Counted from the first letter of the stretch, positions 49,574 through 59,353 are shown. The stretch: 64,000 nucleotides of DNA from Cedecea selenatireducens (GCF_042138895.1 NZ_JBHIKW010000002.1:248001-312000); one strand, 5' to 3'. Program-made: numbers and translations. Notes: generated by a model not told the origin, from the letters alone.

Positions 49574-52500
49574 ATGGCGAATTTTTTCATATCTCGCCCC
49601 ATTTTTGCCTGGGTACTGGCAATTTTACTTTGCCTGACCGGGGCATTGGCTATTTTTTCGCTGCCCGTTGAGCAATATCCCGACCTCGCGCCGCCAAACG
49701 TGAGGATCACCGCGAACTATCCTGGCGCCTCCGCCCAAACCCTGGAGAACACGGTTACCCAGGTCATAGAACAAAGCATGACCGGCCTGGACAATATGAT
49801 GTACATGTCCTCCCAGAGCAGCAGCGCCGGTCAGGCCACCATCACCCTGAGCTTTAAGGCCGGGACCGACCCGGACTCTGCGGTCCAGCAGGTGCAAAAC
49901 CAGCTGCAGTCAGCGGTGCGAAAATTACCGCAGGATGTGCAGACTCAGGGCGTTACGGTGAATAAAACCGGTGATACCAACATCCTGATGGTGGCGTTTG
50001 TGTCCACCGACGGCAGCATGGATAAGCAGGACATTGCCGACTACGTCGCCAGTAACGTGCAGGACCCGATGAGCCGCGTGAACGGCGTCGGCAGCGTGGA
50101 TGCCTACGGCTCGCAGTATTCCATGCGCATCTGGCTGGATCCGAACAAGCTCACTAACTACCAGATGACGACCCAGGACGTGGTCACCGCCATCAAATCC
50201 CAGAATGCGCAAATTGCCGTCGGCCAGCTCGGCGGCACTCCGGCGCTGGATAAGCAGGCGCTAAACGCCACCATTAATGCCCAGTCGCTCCTGCAAACGC
50301 CGCAGCAGTTCAAAGACATTACCCTGAGGGTGAATCAGGACGGCTCGCTGGTCACCCTGGGGAATGTGGCAGACGTTGAAATGGGGGCGGAAAAATACGA
50401 TTTTCTGAGCACCTATAACGGCCAGGCCGCTTCCGGGCTGGGCATTAAGCTGGCCTCCGGTGCCAACGAGATGGAAACCGACAAGCTGGCCCGCGCCAAA
50501 ATTGAAGAGCTTTCGCAGTTCTTCCCGCACGGCCTTGAGGCCAAAATCGCCTATGAAACCTCCCCGTTTGTGAAAGCCTCGATTACCGACGTGGTGAAAA
50601 CGCTGCTGGAAGCGATTCTGCTGGTGTTCCTGGTGATGTACCTGTTCCTGCAAAACTTCCGCGCCACGCTGATCCCGACCATTGCGGTGCCGGTGGTTCT
50701 GCTCGGCACCTTCGCCGTGCTGTATGTCTTCGGCTACAGCATTAACACGCTGACGATGTTCGCCACCGTGCTGGCCATCGGCCTGCTGGTGGATGACGCC
50801 ATCGTGGTGGTAGAAAACGTCGAGCGTATTATGAGCGAGGAAGGCCTCTCCCCTCGGGAGGCAACCCGCAAATCGATGGGCCAAATCCAGGGCGCGCTGG
50901 TTGGCATCGCCATGGTGCTGTCCGCCGTGTTTGTGCCGATGGCCTTCTTCGGCGGCACCACAGGCGCAATTTACCGCCAGTTCTCGGTCACTATTGTCGC
51001 CGCCATGGTGCTGTCGGTACTGGTCGCGATGATCCTCACGCCAGCCCTGTGCGCCACGATCCTCAAGCCGCTGCACAAAGGCGAGCATCACGGCCAGAAA
51101 GGCTTTTTCGGCTGGTTTAACCGCACCTTTAACCGCAGCGCCGAACGCTATGAAAATGGCGTAGCCAGAATTCTCGCCCGCAGCGTGCGCTGGATGTTGA
51201 TTTATGTCCTGCTGCTCGGTGGCATGGTGTTTCTGTTCCTCAAGCTGCCAACTTCGTTCCTGCCGCAGGAAGACCGGGGCGTGTTCACCACCTCCGTGCA
51301 GCTTCCCAGCGGAGCAACCCAGCAGCAGACCACAAAAGTGGTGCAGCAGGTTGAGCGCTATTACCTGACCGAAGAGAAAGACAACGTCGTTTCGGTGTTC
51401 TCAACCATCGGCGCGGGCCCCGGCGGGAACGGGCAAAACGTCGCCCGGATGTTTATCCGCCTGAAGGACTGGGACGAGCGCAGCGCGGACGGCAGCTCGT
51501 TCGCGATTATCGAACGGGCGACCAAAGCCTTTAATAAGATTAAGGAAGCACGAGTCATTGCCAGCAGCCCGCCAGCGATTAACGGCCTGGGCAACGCAGC
51601 TGGTTTTGATATGGAGCTGCAGGATCACGCCGGTGCCGGGCACGACGCGTTAATGCAGGCGCGTGACCAGCTGCTGGAAATGGCCAGTAGTGACCCACAG
51701 CTCACCCGCGTGCGCCACAACGGCCTGGACGACAGCCCGCAGCTGCAAATCGATATCGACCAGCGTAAAGCCCAGGCGCTCGGCGTCTCTATTGACGATA
51801 TCAACAACACCCTGCAAACCGCCTGGGGCTCAAGCTATGTGAACGACTTTATGGATCGCGGGCGCGTGAAAAAGGTATATGTCCAGGCTGCGGCCAAATA
51901 CCGCATGCTGCCGGACGACATCAACAGCTGGTACGTGCGCAATAAAACCGGCGGCATGGTGCCTTTCTCCGCCTTTGCGACCTCCCGCTGGGAAACGGGC
52001 TCACCTCGCCTTGAGCGCTACAACGGCTATTCCGCGCTGGAAATTGTGGGGGAAGCCGCGCCGGGATTAAGTACCGGCACCGCCATGGACATCATGGAAC
52101 AGCTGGTGAGCAAGCTGCCAAACGGCTTTGGTCTCGAGTGGACGGGCATGTCCTACCAGGAACGCCTCTCCGGCGCGCAGGCCCCTGCCCTGTATGCCAT
52201 CTCGCTACTGGTGGTGTTCCTGTGCCTTGCCGCGCTGTATGAGAGCTGGTCGGTGCCGTTCTCCGTCATGCTCGTCGTTCCGCTTGGGGTGATCGGCGCC
52301 CTGCTCGCCACCTGGATGCGCGGCCTGGAGAACGACGTTTATTTCCAGGTCGGGCTGCTGACGGTGATTGGGCTTTCGGCGAAGAACGCCATTCTGATCG
52401 TCGAATTTGCCAATGACCTGAACGCCAAAGGCCAGGACCTGGTCGCCGCCACGCTTGAGGCCTGCCGCCAGCGCCTGCGCCCTATTTTGATGACTTCACT

Positions 52501-52684
52501 GGCGTTTATTTTCGGCGTGCTGCCGATGGCGACCAGCACCGGAGCGGGCTCCGGCAGCCAGCATGCGGTAGGCACGGGCGTCATGGGCGGGATGATCTCC
52601 GCCACCGTGCTGGCCATCTTCTTTGTGCCGCTGTTCTTTGTGCTGGTGCGCAGACGCTTCCCGCTGAAAGAGCATCACGACTAA
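49574..52684 (+). CDS. acrD: AcrD, RND aminoglycoside/anionic-drug efflux pump
   Basis: An inner-membrane RND transporter that, with AcrA and TolC, exports aminoglycosides and other polar compounds. It is 1036 residues (E. coli 1037), with twelve helices and two large periplasmic loops. The proton-relay Asp-Asp lies in TM4 (Leu-Leu-Val-Asp-Asp-Ala-Ile-Val-Val-Val-Glu-Asn, about residues 407-408) and the Lys in TM10 (Gly-Leu-Ser-Ala-Lys-Asn-Ala, about 940). The location beside narQ and the BaeR box support acrD over acrB. It has no adjacent membrane-fusion gene. Confidence 0.96.
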   Translation: MANFFISRPIFAWVLAILLCLTGALAIFSLPVEQYPDLAPPNVRITANYPGASAQTLENTVTQVIEQSMTGLDNMMYMSSQSSSAGQATITLSFKAGTDPDSAVQQVQNQLQSAVRKLPQDVQTQGVTVNKTGDTNILMVAFVSTDGSMDKQDIADYVASNVQDPMSRVNGVGSVDAYGSQYSMRIWLDPNKLTNYQMTTQDVVTAIKSQNAQIAVGQLGGTPALDKQALNATINAQSLLQTPQQFKDITLRVNQDGSLVTLGNVADVEMGAEKYDFLSTYNGQAASGLGIKLASGANEMETDKLARAKIEELSQFFPHGLEAKIAYETSPFVKASITDVVKTLLEAILLVFLVMYLFLQNFRATLIPTIAVPVVLLGTFAVLYVFGYSINTLTMFATVLAIGLLVDDAIVVVENVERIMSEEGLSPREATRKSMGQIQGALVGIAMVLSAVFVPMAFFGGTTGAIYRQFSVTIVAAMVLSVLVAMILTPALCATILKPLHKGEHHGQKGFFGWFNRTFNRSAERYENGVARILARSVRWMLIYVLLLGGMVFLFLKLPTSFLPQEDRGVFTTSVQLPSGATQQQTTKVVQQVERYYLTEEKDNVVSVFSTIGAGPGGNGQNVARMFIRLKDWDERSADGSSFAIIERATKAFNKIKEARVIASSPPAINGLGNAAGFDMELQDHAGAGHDALMQARDQLLEMASSDPQLTRVRHNGLDDSPQLQIDIDQRKAQALGVSIDDINNTLQTAWGSSYVNDFMDRGRVKKVYVQAAAKYRMLPDDINSWYVRNKTGGMVPFSAFATSRWETGSPRLERYNGYSALEIVGEAAPGLSTGTAMDIMEQLVSKLPNGFGLEWTGMSYQERLSGAQAPALYAISLLVVFLCLAALYESWSVPFSVMLVVPLGVIGALLATWMRGLENDVYFQVGLLTVIGLSAKNAILIVEFANDLNAKGQDLVAATLEACRQRLRPILMTSLAFIFGVLPMATSTGAGSGSQHAVGTGVMGGMISATVLAIFFVPLFFVLVRRRFPLKEHHD

Positions 52685-52707
52685 GCGCCGCAGATCTTCG
52701 GCCACAA

Positions 52708-52737
52708 AAAAGGCGACCTCTAAAGGGTCGCCTTTTA
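52708..52737 (+). terminator. acrD terminator
   Basis: AAAAGGCGACC-TCTAAA-GGGTCGCCTTTT, 21 bp after the acrD stop; can also end ypfM transcription from the other side. Confidence 0.88.
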
Positions 52738-52798
52738 CTGATGTTCGCTGAGTATTCAGTAACAGAATATCGCGCCGTTGCTTTTTATGCCGGAACGC

Positions 52799-52858
52799 TT
52801 ATTTGCGCAACATATCTTCGATGAAGTCTTTCCACTGCCCTAATTCGTGCTCGATCAT
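52799..52858 (-). CDS. ypfM: YpfM, 19-residue small protein
   Basis: A tiny reading frame of 19 codons plus TAA on the minus strand. The product starts Met-Ile-Glu-His-Glu-Leu-Gly and ends Glu-Asp-Met-Leu-Arg-Lys, nearly the same as E. coli YpfM, a translated small protein downstream of acrD. An SD-like GAGGCGG lies about 8 bases before the ATG. Amphipathic helix predicted; function unknown. It is the only gene I can see in the 52685-53060 gap. Confidence 0.85.
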   Translation of the reverse strand: MIEHELGQWKDFIEDMLRK

Positions 52859-53060
52859 AACCGCCTCTCTTGATGTTGGCGCAATTATACGCGGATATAT
52901 TCTGCGATTGAACCCTTTTTGAGCGGCTAAGTCTTGAGCGCCTTCACAAATATATTGTTAGCAGAATAATGATTTAGCCTGAAATCGCGGCTCGATAATT
53001 CCCCGCACCTGCGGCAAAATGGTTGCCCTCTGAAAAATTAAAACGGGACCGACCGCCACC

Positions 53061-53417
53061 ATGATCACCATGTACGGCATTAAAAACTGCGACACCATCA
53101 AAAAGGCGCGCCGCTTTCTGGAAGCTCAGGACGTGGATTACCAGTTTCACGACTACCGCGTTGACGGGCTGGACGCTGCGCTGCTGAACGGGTTTATTGC
53201 AGAACTCGGCTGGGAAGCGCTGCTTAATACGCGCGGGACCACCTGGCGCAAGCTGGATGAAGCCCATCGCGCATCCATCACAGACGCACAAAGCGCGGCG
53301 GCGCTGATGCTGGAGATGCCGGCAATCATCAAACGCCCATTGCTCTGCGCGCCCGGTCAGCCTATGCTGCTGGGTTTCAACGAAACTCACTATCAGCAGT
53401 TTATCAACGAGGTATAG
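53061..53417 (+). CDS. yffB: YffB, ArsC-family thioredoxin-fold reductase
   Basis: A 118-residue protein of the Spx/ArsC/YffB group. The single N-terminal Cys is in Gly-Ile-Lys-Asn-Cys-Asp-Thr-Ile-Lys-Lys-Ala (about residue 10), without the second Cys of classical arsenate reductases, and Trp-Arg-Lys-Leu-Asp-Glu occupies the middle. The homologues' role is uncertain; glutathione-dependent reduction has been suggested. It lies 4 bp upstream of dapE in an operon. Confidence 0.92.
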   Translation: MITMYGIKNCDTIKKARRFLEAQDVDYQFHDYRVDGLDAALLNGFIAELGWEALLNTRGTTWRKLDEAHRASITDAQSAAALMLEMPAIIKRPLLCAPGQPMLLGFNETHYQQFINEV

Positions 53418-53421
53418 TCTT

Positions 53422-54549
53422 ATGTCCTGCCCGGTTATTGAGCTGACGCAACAGCTTATTCGTCGCCCTTCCCTGAGCCCGGATGATGCCGGTTGCCAGG
53501 CGCTGCTGATTGAACGCCTGCGCGCGATTGGTTTTACCGTTGAACACATGGATTTCGGCGATACCCAGAACTTCTGGGCCTGGCGTGGACAGGGCGAAAC
53601 GCTGGCGTTTGCCGGACATACCGACGTGGTCCCGTCAGGCGATGCCGACCGCTGGATCAACCCACCGTTTGAACCCACCATTCGCGACGGGATGCTGTTT
53701 GGCCGCGGTGCCGCAGACATGAAAGGTTCGCTGGCCGCGATGGTGGTGGCCGCAGAGCGTTTCGTCGCCCAGCATCCAAACCATAAAGGCCGCCTGGCGT
53801 TTCTCATCACCTCCGATGAAGAAGCCAGCGCGACCAACGGCACGGTTAAGGTCGTTGAGGCGCTGATGGCGCGTCGCGAACGCCTGGACTACTGCCTCGT
53901 AGGCGAGCCGTCCAGTACTGAAATCGTCGGCGACGTGGTGAAAAACGGCCGTCGCGGCTCTCTGACCTGTAACCTGACTATTCACGGCGTGCAGGGCCAC
54001 GTTGCCTACCCGCATCTGGCGGATAACCCGGTGCACCGCGCGGCCCCGATGCTCGCAGAGCTGACGGGGATTGAGTGGGACAAAGGCAACGAGTTCTTCC
54101 CGGCCACCAGCATGCAGATTGCCAACGTGAAGGCCGGGACCGGCAGCAACAACGTTATCCCAGGCGACATGTTCGTCCAGTTTAACTTCCGCTTCAGCAC
54201 CGAACTGACCGATGAAGACATCAAGCAGCGCGTTATCGCCCTGCTGGATAAGTACGAACTGCGCTATACCGTCGAGTGGTGGCTTTCCGGCCAGCCGTTC
54301 CTGACCTCACGCGGTAAGCTGGTGGATGCGGTAGTGAACGCCGTTGAGCACTATAATGAGATTAAACCGCAGCTGTTAACCACGGGCGGTACATCTGACG
54401 GGCGCTTTATCGCTCGCATGGGGGCTCAGGTTGTTGAGCTGGGGCCGGTGAATGCCACCATTCATAAAATCAATGAATGCGTAAACGCCGCCGACCTGCA
54501 GCTGCTGGCCCGGATGTACCAGCGCATTATGGAACAGCTTGTCGCCTGA
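53422..54549 (+). CDS. dapE: DapE, N-succinyl-L,L-diaminopimelate desuccinylase
   Basis: A di-zinc M20-family hydrolase making L,L-diaminopimelate for lysine and peptidoglycan. The 375 residues equal E. coli. Metal and catalytic residues are present: His/Asp in Ala-Gly-His-Thr-Asp-Val-Val (about 66-68), Asp in Arg-Gly-Ala-Ala-Asp-Met-Lys-Gly, the Glu-Glu pair in Ser-Asp-Glu-Glu-Ala (134-135), Glu in Gly-Glu-Pro-Ser-Ser, and the C-terminal His in Ala-Thr-Ile-His-Lys-Ile. Followed by ypfN after 28 bp. Confidence 0.97.
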   Translation: MSCPVIELTQQLIRRPSLSPDDAGCQALLIERLRAIGFTVEHMDFGDTQNFWAWRGQGETLAFAGHTDVVPSGDADRWINPPFEPTIRDGMLFGRGAADMKGSLAAMVVAAERFVAQHPNHKGRLAFLITSDEEASATNGTVKVVEALMARRERLDYCLVGEPSSTEIVGDVVKNGRRGSLTCNLTIHGVQGHVAYPHLADNPVHRAAPMLAELTGIEWDKGNEFFPATSMQIANVKAGTGSNNVIPGDMFVQFNFRFSTELTDEDIKQRVIALLDKYELRYTVEWWLSGQPFLTSRGKLVDAVVNAVEHYNEIKPQLLTTGGTSDGRFIARMGAQVVELGPVNATIHKINECVNAADLQLLARMYQRIMEQLVA

Positions 54550-54577
54550 CGGGCAGTCAACTGAACGAGGTATCAGC

Positions 54578-54766
54578 ATGGAATGGCTATCGCATTACTG
54601 GTGGATTATCGTCCTGGTGTTATTGGTGGGGATGTTTATTAACGTCATTAAAGACCTGAGCCGGATAGATCCGAAGAAGTACATGGCAGACAAACCTGAG
54701 CTTCCGCCGCATCGTGATTTTAACGATAAGTGGGACGACGAGGACGACTGGCCTAAAAAGAAATAG
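54578..54766 (+). CDS. ypfN: YpfN, UPF0370 small membrane protein
   Basis: A 62-residue protein: one N-terminal membrane helix (about 7-24) followed by a charged tail with Pro-Glu-Leu-Pro-Pro-His-Arg-Asp-Phe-Asn-Asp-Lys-Trp-Asp-Asp, the family signature. The ATG at 54578 is preferred over 54539, which lies within the end of dapE and lacks similarity. Function unknown. Confidence 0.92.
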   Translation: MEWLSHYWWIIVLVLLVGMFINVIKDLSRIDPKKYMADKPELPPHRDFNDKWDDEDDWPKKK

Positions 54767-54771
54767 CCAGA

Positions 54772-54803
54772 CGCCTCACTCCGGGCGATTCCGGAGTGAG
54801 GCG
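54772..54803. terminator. hairpin between ypfN and ypfH
   Basis: A 13-bp perfect stem CGCCTCACTCCGG / CCGGAGTGAGGCG with a six-base loop, between converging genes. The T tract is weak (CATATTT). Confidence 0.65.
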
Positions 54804-54808
54804 CATAT

Positions 54809-55504
54809 TTACAGTAGCTCAATCAGATCATCATCTTTCGGTGCTCCGCCGCCGCTCAAAGCCTCATCAAAATAGTGCTTCGGCACGGTGTAGCGCAGGT
54901 GATCCAGCGCCGCCTTCATGCTGCGGTCGTCGATCGCATGCCCCAGGGAATCAATCAGATCCAGCGTGACGTCCCCACCCAGGCTAAGTAATTTCTCGGC
55001 GGCATCTACCGAATGCGTCGCGTGGATCACTTTGTCATTATCGCCGTGAATCAGGTGAATCGTGGTGCTGGTAGACGCCTGCTGCGGCAGCTCCGCGTAA
55101 CGCCCGCTAAAGGCGATGACGCGTGCCGCAAGGCCTGGCTGCGCTTTAATGCTTTCCAGTGCCATGATGGCCCCCTGCGAAAAGCCGATCAGCGCGGTGC
55201 CCGTTGGCGGCACGCCGCTTTGCTGCTGCCAGTAGCGCACGGTTTCAATAAAGGCTGGCATCACGGCATCCACCCGCTGCTGGCGGTTTTCCTCCGTCAC
55301 GCCCGCCACGGAGAACCACTCCCGGCCAGCGCCGCTTTGGTCCGGGCCGCTAATACTGACCACCAGTGCGTCAGGAAATTCCGGAGCAAACCAGCTGCCG
55401 ATTTCGCCCATCGCTTTCGCCGTGTCACCCACGCCGTGGAACAGCAGTATCAGTTGGCTGGCCGGTGTGGCTGGGCTTTGGACAACAAAATGGTCATGTT
55501 TCAT
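54809..55504 (-). CDS. ypfH: YpfH, serine esterase (alpha/beta hydrolase)
   Basis: A 231-residue cytoplasmic carboxylesterase of the phospholipase/carboxylesterase group, active on short acyl esters in E. coli. The nucleophile is Ser in Gly-Phe-Ser-Gln-Gly (about 110-114), with the Asp in Ile-His-Gly-Asn-Asp and the His in Asp-Ser-Leu-Gly-His-Ala completing the triad. Leu-Phe-His-Gly-Val-Gly-Asp marks the oxyanion strand. It follows tmcA by 72 bp on the same strand. Confidence 0.92.
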   Translation of the reverse strand: MKHDHFVVQSPATPASQLILLFHGVGDTAKAMGEIGSWFAPEFPDALVVSISGPDQSGAGREWFSVAGVTEENRQQRVDAVMPAFIETVRYWQQQSGVPPTGTALIGFSQGAIMALESIKAQPGLAARVIAFSGRYAELPQQASTSTTIHLIHGDNDKVIHATHSVDAAEKLLSLGGDVTLDLIDSLGHAIDDRSMKAALDHLRYTVPKHYFDEALSGGGAPKDDDLIELL

Positions 55505-55576
55505 GGTTTTCTCCTGGTTGATGGAGACAACTATACGCCGCCGTCAGGGGATGACCATGCCGTTTCATTGAACAAG

Positions 55577-57607
55577 TTAGTGGAATTTTTGCAATTGCAA
55601 AATACCGTTTCGCAGCGCCTCTGTCCTTGCCTGATCCAGGTTTTCCAGCGCGCTTCGAGCTTCCTCACGCATCAGCGCAAGCAACGCTTTTTTGCCAGAA
55701 AGCCCCAGCCGCTGGCTAAGGACTTCGCTGCTTTCACGCCGCTCGAGGCGACCGCGCAGGGCGTGAAGCGGTAAAGGGCTCGCCAGCAGAAGGCGATTCA
55801 ACGCGCCCAGGCAGGCTTCCAGCGGACGATGCGCGAAAGCAAAGCCGGACAGCTCTTCCCAGTCTGCTGCCAACAATTCTGTTGGGCTATCCGTGGTCAG
55901 CGGCAAAGACAATTCCAGCCAGTTTTTTTGCCATGGCCAGTCTCGCTGTAGCCGCTGCCGCTCATGGCTTGTTAACGCCTCGCCTTCCGGCGTGAGCGGC
56001 AATAGCGCCATCGCGCTGTAGCAGCCGCTGCTGGCTTCTTTATGACTGCCGATACGCACCAGCTCAAACCCGCAGCGCTGCCAGAAGCGCCATAGCTCAT
56101 CGGTGTAGCCGAAGCTGACCGAGAGATAGTCATATCGGGCCTTCGCGGCCTGCAGAGCAAGCTGAATCATGCTGGCGCCAATATGTTCGCGCTGGCGCTG
56201 AGGATGAACGGCAATGCGGCTGATGCGCAGCCCACGCAGCGTAGCGGCAAGCGGGCTGCCACCATGCGCCGCCAGCGATTGCGCCACCAGATTGCCTTTG
56301 GGGCGACGGAATCCGGCCCACACGTTCCGGCTCAGGTTTTCATCCAGCCCGCCCTCTTCGACCATCCATAATGCCCCTGCGCATAGATCTCCTGCGCTGG
56401 CCGCGATGAAATGCTGGCCGGGAGCATCAAGCATGCGCCTCCAGTCGAGGGGGGAGGTACGGTAATGTGCGCCGGAGAGCAGCCGGTACATCTGCTGCAG
56501 CTGTTCCGGTTTTTGCGACCAGTCAGCCTGATCCACGACCTGTAATACCGGATCGCCCTGCGGGAAGCGCTCAAGATCCGGCTCATCGAACAGCATGATC
56601 CGGTCAACGACATGTTCCAGCGGATCGTTTTGCGCCCAGCGGATCGGCGTATCAAGCGTGAAGCGCCTGAGTGACGGCAGCGTTGCGCAAAACTTCAGTA
56701 AAAAACCGCGCCCCGTTCCCTCGTACCCTTGCACGGTCGTGGTCAGCAAAACGCGCGGGAAGCGTTCGATCAACTGGCGTAATAGCGGAGCTGGAATCGC
56801 AGCCGCCTCATCAACAACCAGCCAGTCATACGCCGGCAGATCGTGTTCGGCAGCCAGCACGTCCGGAGCCATAAACTGGAAGGATCCTCCCGCATAGCGA
56901 GCCAAAACGTCGGTGGCGGCCTTTGCCGGAGCGGTGACCAGAGAATCGCCTGGGCTGCGGCCAACCAACATACCGGCCAGAGCAGACTTGCCCCGCCCTC
57001 TGGCCGCCGTCACCACCGCCACGCCCTGTTGCAGATCCGCCAACTCGGCAAGAATGGCAGCCTGCTCCTGCTCAGGCGCACCGCTCGCGGGCTGCCAGTC
57101 AGGACGAAAAGCAAAACGATTCAGGACTACCGGCTCATGCTGCTGCCACAGCACGGACTCTGAGTCCTGCCGCATGCAGCGCTGCAGATGGGAAACAAAA
57201 TGAGGCACAGGGATCGCCCGGGGAGTATCGCTCCAGCGGCAGGAATCTTCATCGGGAAGCGAAGGCCAAAGCGGCCAGTCTGGCGTCAGCAACAGCAGCC
57301 AGCTGCCCGCTTTAAGCATGCCGGAAAGCGCCGCGAGCGCGGCGGCATCCAGCCCGAGCCTGGCATCGAATACGGCATGCTGGAACTCACGTCCCAGCAT
57401 GCTACGCACCGCCGAGGGGACACAGTGAAAAGGCAGCTCAGGCGAAGGGCCAACCCACAGCCAGTCTCCGGGTAAAGAAGCCGACAGCGTGGCAACCTGC
57501 TGGCTGCTCCATTCACTTTCGCCGGCCAGCAGCATCAGCCGACGAATGCCCGTTTGCTGCATTTGCGTCGTCGCCAGCTGCAGCTGCTCTATCGTCCCTG
57601 CGGTCAT
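55577..57607 (-). CDS. tmcA: TmcA, tRNA(Met) cytidine acetyltransferase
   Basis: Acetylates the wobble cytidine (ac4C34) of elongator tRNA-Met using acetyl-CoA and ATP, preventing misreading of AUA. It is 676 residues (E. coli 671): an N-terminal domain, an RNA-helicase-like module with Walker A Ala-Arg-Gly-Arg-Gly-Lys-Ser-Ala (about 202-209) and Walker B Val-Val-Asp-Glu-Ala-Ala-Ala-Ile-Pro, then a GNAT domain with Arg-Ile-Ala-Val-His-Pro-Gln-Arg-Gln-Arg and a C-terminal tRNA-binding tail. It starts 3 bp after ypfJ. Confidence 0.95.
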   Translation of the reverse strand: MTAGTIEQLQLATTQMQQTGIRRLMLLAGESEWSSQQVATLSASLPGDWLWVGPSPELPFHCVPSAVRSMLGREFQHAVFDARLGLDAAALAALSGMLKAGSWLLLLTPDWPLWPSLPDEDSCRWSDTPRAIPVPHFVSHLQRCMRQDSESVLWQQHEPVVLNRFAFRPDWQPASGAPEQEQAAILAELADLQQGVAVVTAARGRGKSALAGMLVGRSPGDSLVTAPAKAATDVLARYAGGSFQFMAPDVLAAEHDLPAYDWLVVDEAAAIPAPLLRQLIERFPRVLLTTTVQGYEGTGRGFLLKFCATLPSLRRFTLDTPIRWAQNDPLEHVVDRIMLFDEPDLERFPQGDPVLQVVDQADWSQKPEQLQQMYRLLSGAHYRTSPLDWRRMLDAPGQHFIAASAGDLCAGALWMVEEGGLDENLSRNVWAGFRRPKGNLVAQSLAAHGGSPLAATLRGLRISRIAVHPQRQREHIGASMIQLALQAAKARYDYLSVSFGYTDELWRFWQRCGFELVRIGSHKEASSGCYSAMALLPLTPEGEALTSHERQRLQRDWPWQKNWLELSLPLTTDSPTELLAADWEELSGFAFAHRPLEACLGALNRLLLASPLPLHALRGRLERRESSEVLSQRLGLSGKKALLALMREEARSALENLDQARTEALRNGILQLQKFH

Positions 57608-57610
57608 TGA

Positions 57611-58489
57611 TTAACGGAGCGCATTGCCGAAGGTGTTGCACTGGGACGGATCGCCGCCGTCAAAACCACGCTTGAACCAGGTGTAGCGCTGCTCTGAAGT
57701 GCCGTGGGTAAAGCTGTCCGGCACCACGCGCCCCTGGCTTTGCTGCTGCAGGCGATCGTCCCCGATGGCTTCGGCAGCGTTGAGCGCCTCTTTCAGATCG
57801 CCCGAGTCGAGCACCTGCTGTTTCTGCATACTGTTACCCCAGACGCCGGCGAAGCAGTCGGCCTGAAGCTCCATTTTCACCGACAGGCGATTGCCTTCGG
57901 CCTGAGACGCATTCTGCTGGAGCTGGCGCACCTTCGGCTCAATGCCCAGCAGCTTCTGCACGTGGTGACCCACTTCGTGAGCAATCACGTAGCCCTGGGC
58001 AAAGTCGCCGCCTGCACCTAGCTTATTGCGCATATCGTCGTAGAAAGAGAGGTCGATATAGACGGTACTGTCCGCCGGGCAGTAGAACGGCCCCATCACG
58101 GACTGGCCGGTACCACAGCCGGTACGCGTTGCCCCGCGATACATCACCAGCTTAGGTTGCTGGTAGGTGCGGCCCATTTTCTGGAAAATTTCACCCCAGG
58201 TATCTTCGGTTGTCGCCAGAATTACCGAGGTAAACTTAGCGGCCTCGTCGTCTTTCGGACTGATGGTACGCTGCTGGGAAGATTGCTGGGAGACTTGCGG
58301 CTCGCCGGACAGGAAGGAAGTAAGATCGACGCCGTAATAGCTTGCCACAATAACCACGACAAGCAGCACCAGGCCACCTTTACCCCGAGGTATGCGGAAT
58401 CCGCCGCCGCCCATGCTCATGCCGGGGCCGGAGGCGTCATTGCGCCTGTCCTCTACGTTGTCGCTTTCGCGACGTCCTTGCCAACGCAT
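57611..58489 (-). CDS. ypfJ: YpfJ, zinc-metallopeptidase-like membrane protein
   Basis: A 292-residue protein of the neutral zinc metallopeptidase family (PF04228). A single membrane helix (about 33-50) is followed by a periplasmic domain with His-Glu-Val-Gly-His-His (HExxH, about residue 175) and the later Glu-Leu-Gln-Ala-Asp-Cys. Start at 58489 (Met-Arg-Trp-Gln-Gly) as in E. coli; an upstream ATG at 58507 would add six residues and has a poorer SD. Substrate unknown. In a group with tmcA. Confidence 0.9.
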   Translation of the reverse strand: MRWQGRRESDNVEDRRNDASGPGMSMGGGGFRIPRGKGGLVLLVVVIVASYYGVDLTSFLSGEPQVSQQSSQQRTISPKDDEAAKFTSVILATTEDTWGEIFQKMGRTYQQPKLVMYRGATRTGCGTGQSVMGPFYCPADSTVYIDLSFYDDMRNKLGAGGDFAQGYVIAHEVGHHVQKLLGIEPKVRQLQQNASQAEGNRLSVKMELQADCFAGVWGNSMQKQQVLDSGDLKEALNAAEAIGDDRLQQQSQGRVVPDSFTHGTSEQRYTWFKRGFDGGDPSQCNTFGNALR

Positions 58490-58622
58490 ACGTTCATCCT
58501 CATTCACAACTTGTAATGGATAGATCGTAGGTGGTTACCGGCAGGATTACCATAAGAACAGGCAGCGAAAAAACAGGGTGCGCAAAAACGCACCCCATTG
58601 CGCAACGTAAACGATTGCGTGG

Positions 58623-59336
58623 TTAGTCTAATTTAACGCCGAGACGGTGAGCAACTTCCTCATACGCTTCAATCAGGCCACCCAGGCTCTGGCGGAAACG
58701 GTCTTTGTCCATCTTATCAAGCGTTTCTTTGTCCCACAGGCGGCTGCCGTCCGGGGAGAACTCGTCGCCCAGCACCACTTCGCCTTTGAACAGGCCAAAC
58801 TCCAGCTTGAAGTCCACGAGGATCAGGCCAGCGTCATCAAACAGCTTGCTCAGCACGTCGTTAGCTTTGTAGCTCAGCTCGCGCATGCGGGCCAGATTCT
58901 CTTTGCTCACCCAGCCAAAGGTTTCGCAGTAAGATTCATTGACCATCGGGTCGTGCATGGCGTCGTTTTTCAGGAACAGATCGAACAGCGGTGGGTTCAG
59001 CTCGATACCTTCTTCAATGCCAAGGCGCTTCACCAGAGAACCCGCGGCGCGGTTACGAATCACGCACTCCACCGGCACCATGTCGAGCTTCTTCACCAGC
59101 ACTTCGTTATCAGACAGCAGCGCTTCCATCTGGGTCGGAATACCCGCCTCTTCCAGTTTGGCCATAATGAAATGGTTAAACTTGTTGTTTACCATGCCTT
59201 TACGATCGAACTGCTCGATGCGTGCACCGTCACCTGCTGACGTATCGTTACGGAATTCGAGCACCAACAGATCCGGGTTTTCCGTACTGTAAACGGTCTT
59301 CGCTTTGCCGCGATACAACTCAGCTTGCTTTTGCAT
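58623..59336 (-). CDS. purC: PurC, SAICAR synthetase
   Basis: Joins aspartate to CAIR with ATP in purine synthesis. The 237 residues equal E. coli PurC. Signatures include Tyr-Arg-Gly-Lys-Ala-Lys-Thr-Val-Tyr near the N-terminus, Phe-Arg-Asn-Asp-Thr-Ser-Ala-Gly-Asp-Gly (about 28-37), Arg-Asn-Arg-Ala-Ala-Gly-Ser, and Val-Leu-Gly-Asp-Glu-Phe-Ser-Pro-Asp. The leader contains a PurR-like sequence, and an ERIC repeat separates it from bamC. Confidence 0.97.
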   Translation of the reverse strand: MQKQAELYRGKAKTVYSTENPDLLVLEFRNDTSAGDGARIEQFDRKGMVNNKFNHFIMAKLEEAGIPTQMEALLSDNEVLVKKLDMVPVECVIRNRAAGSLVKRLGIEEGIELNPPLFDLFLKNDAMHDPMVNESYCETFGWVSKENLARMRELSYKANDVLSKLFDDAGLILVDFKLEFGLFKGEVVLGDEFSPDGSRLWDKETLDKMDKDRFRQSLGGLIEAYEEVAHRLGVKLD

Positions 59337-59353
59337 CTTTCTTACTCCAGGTA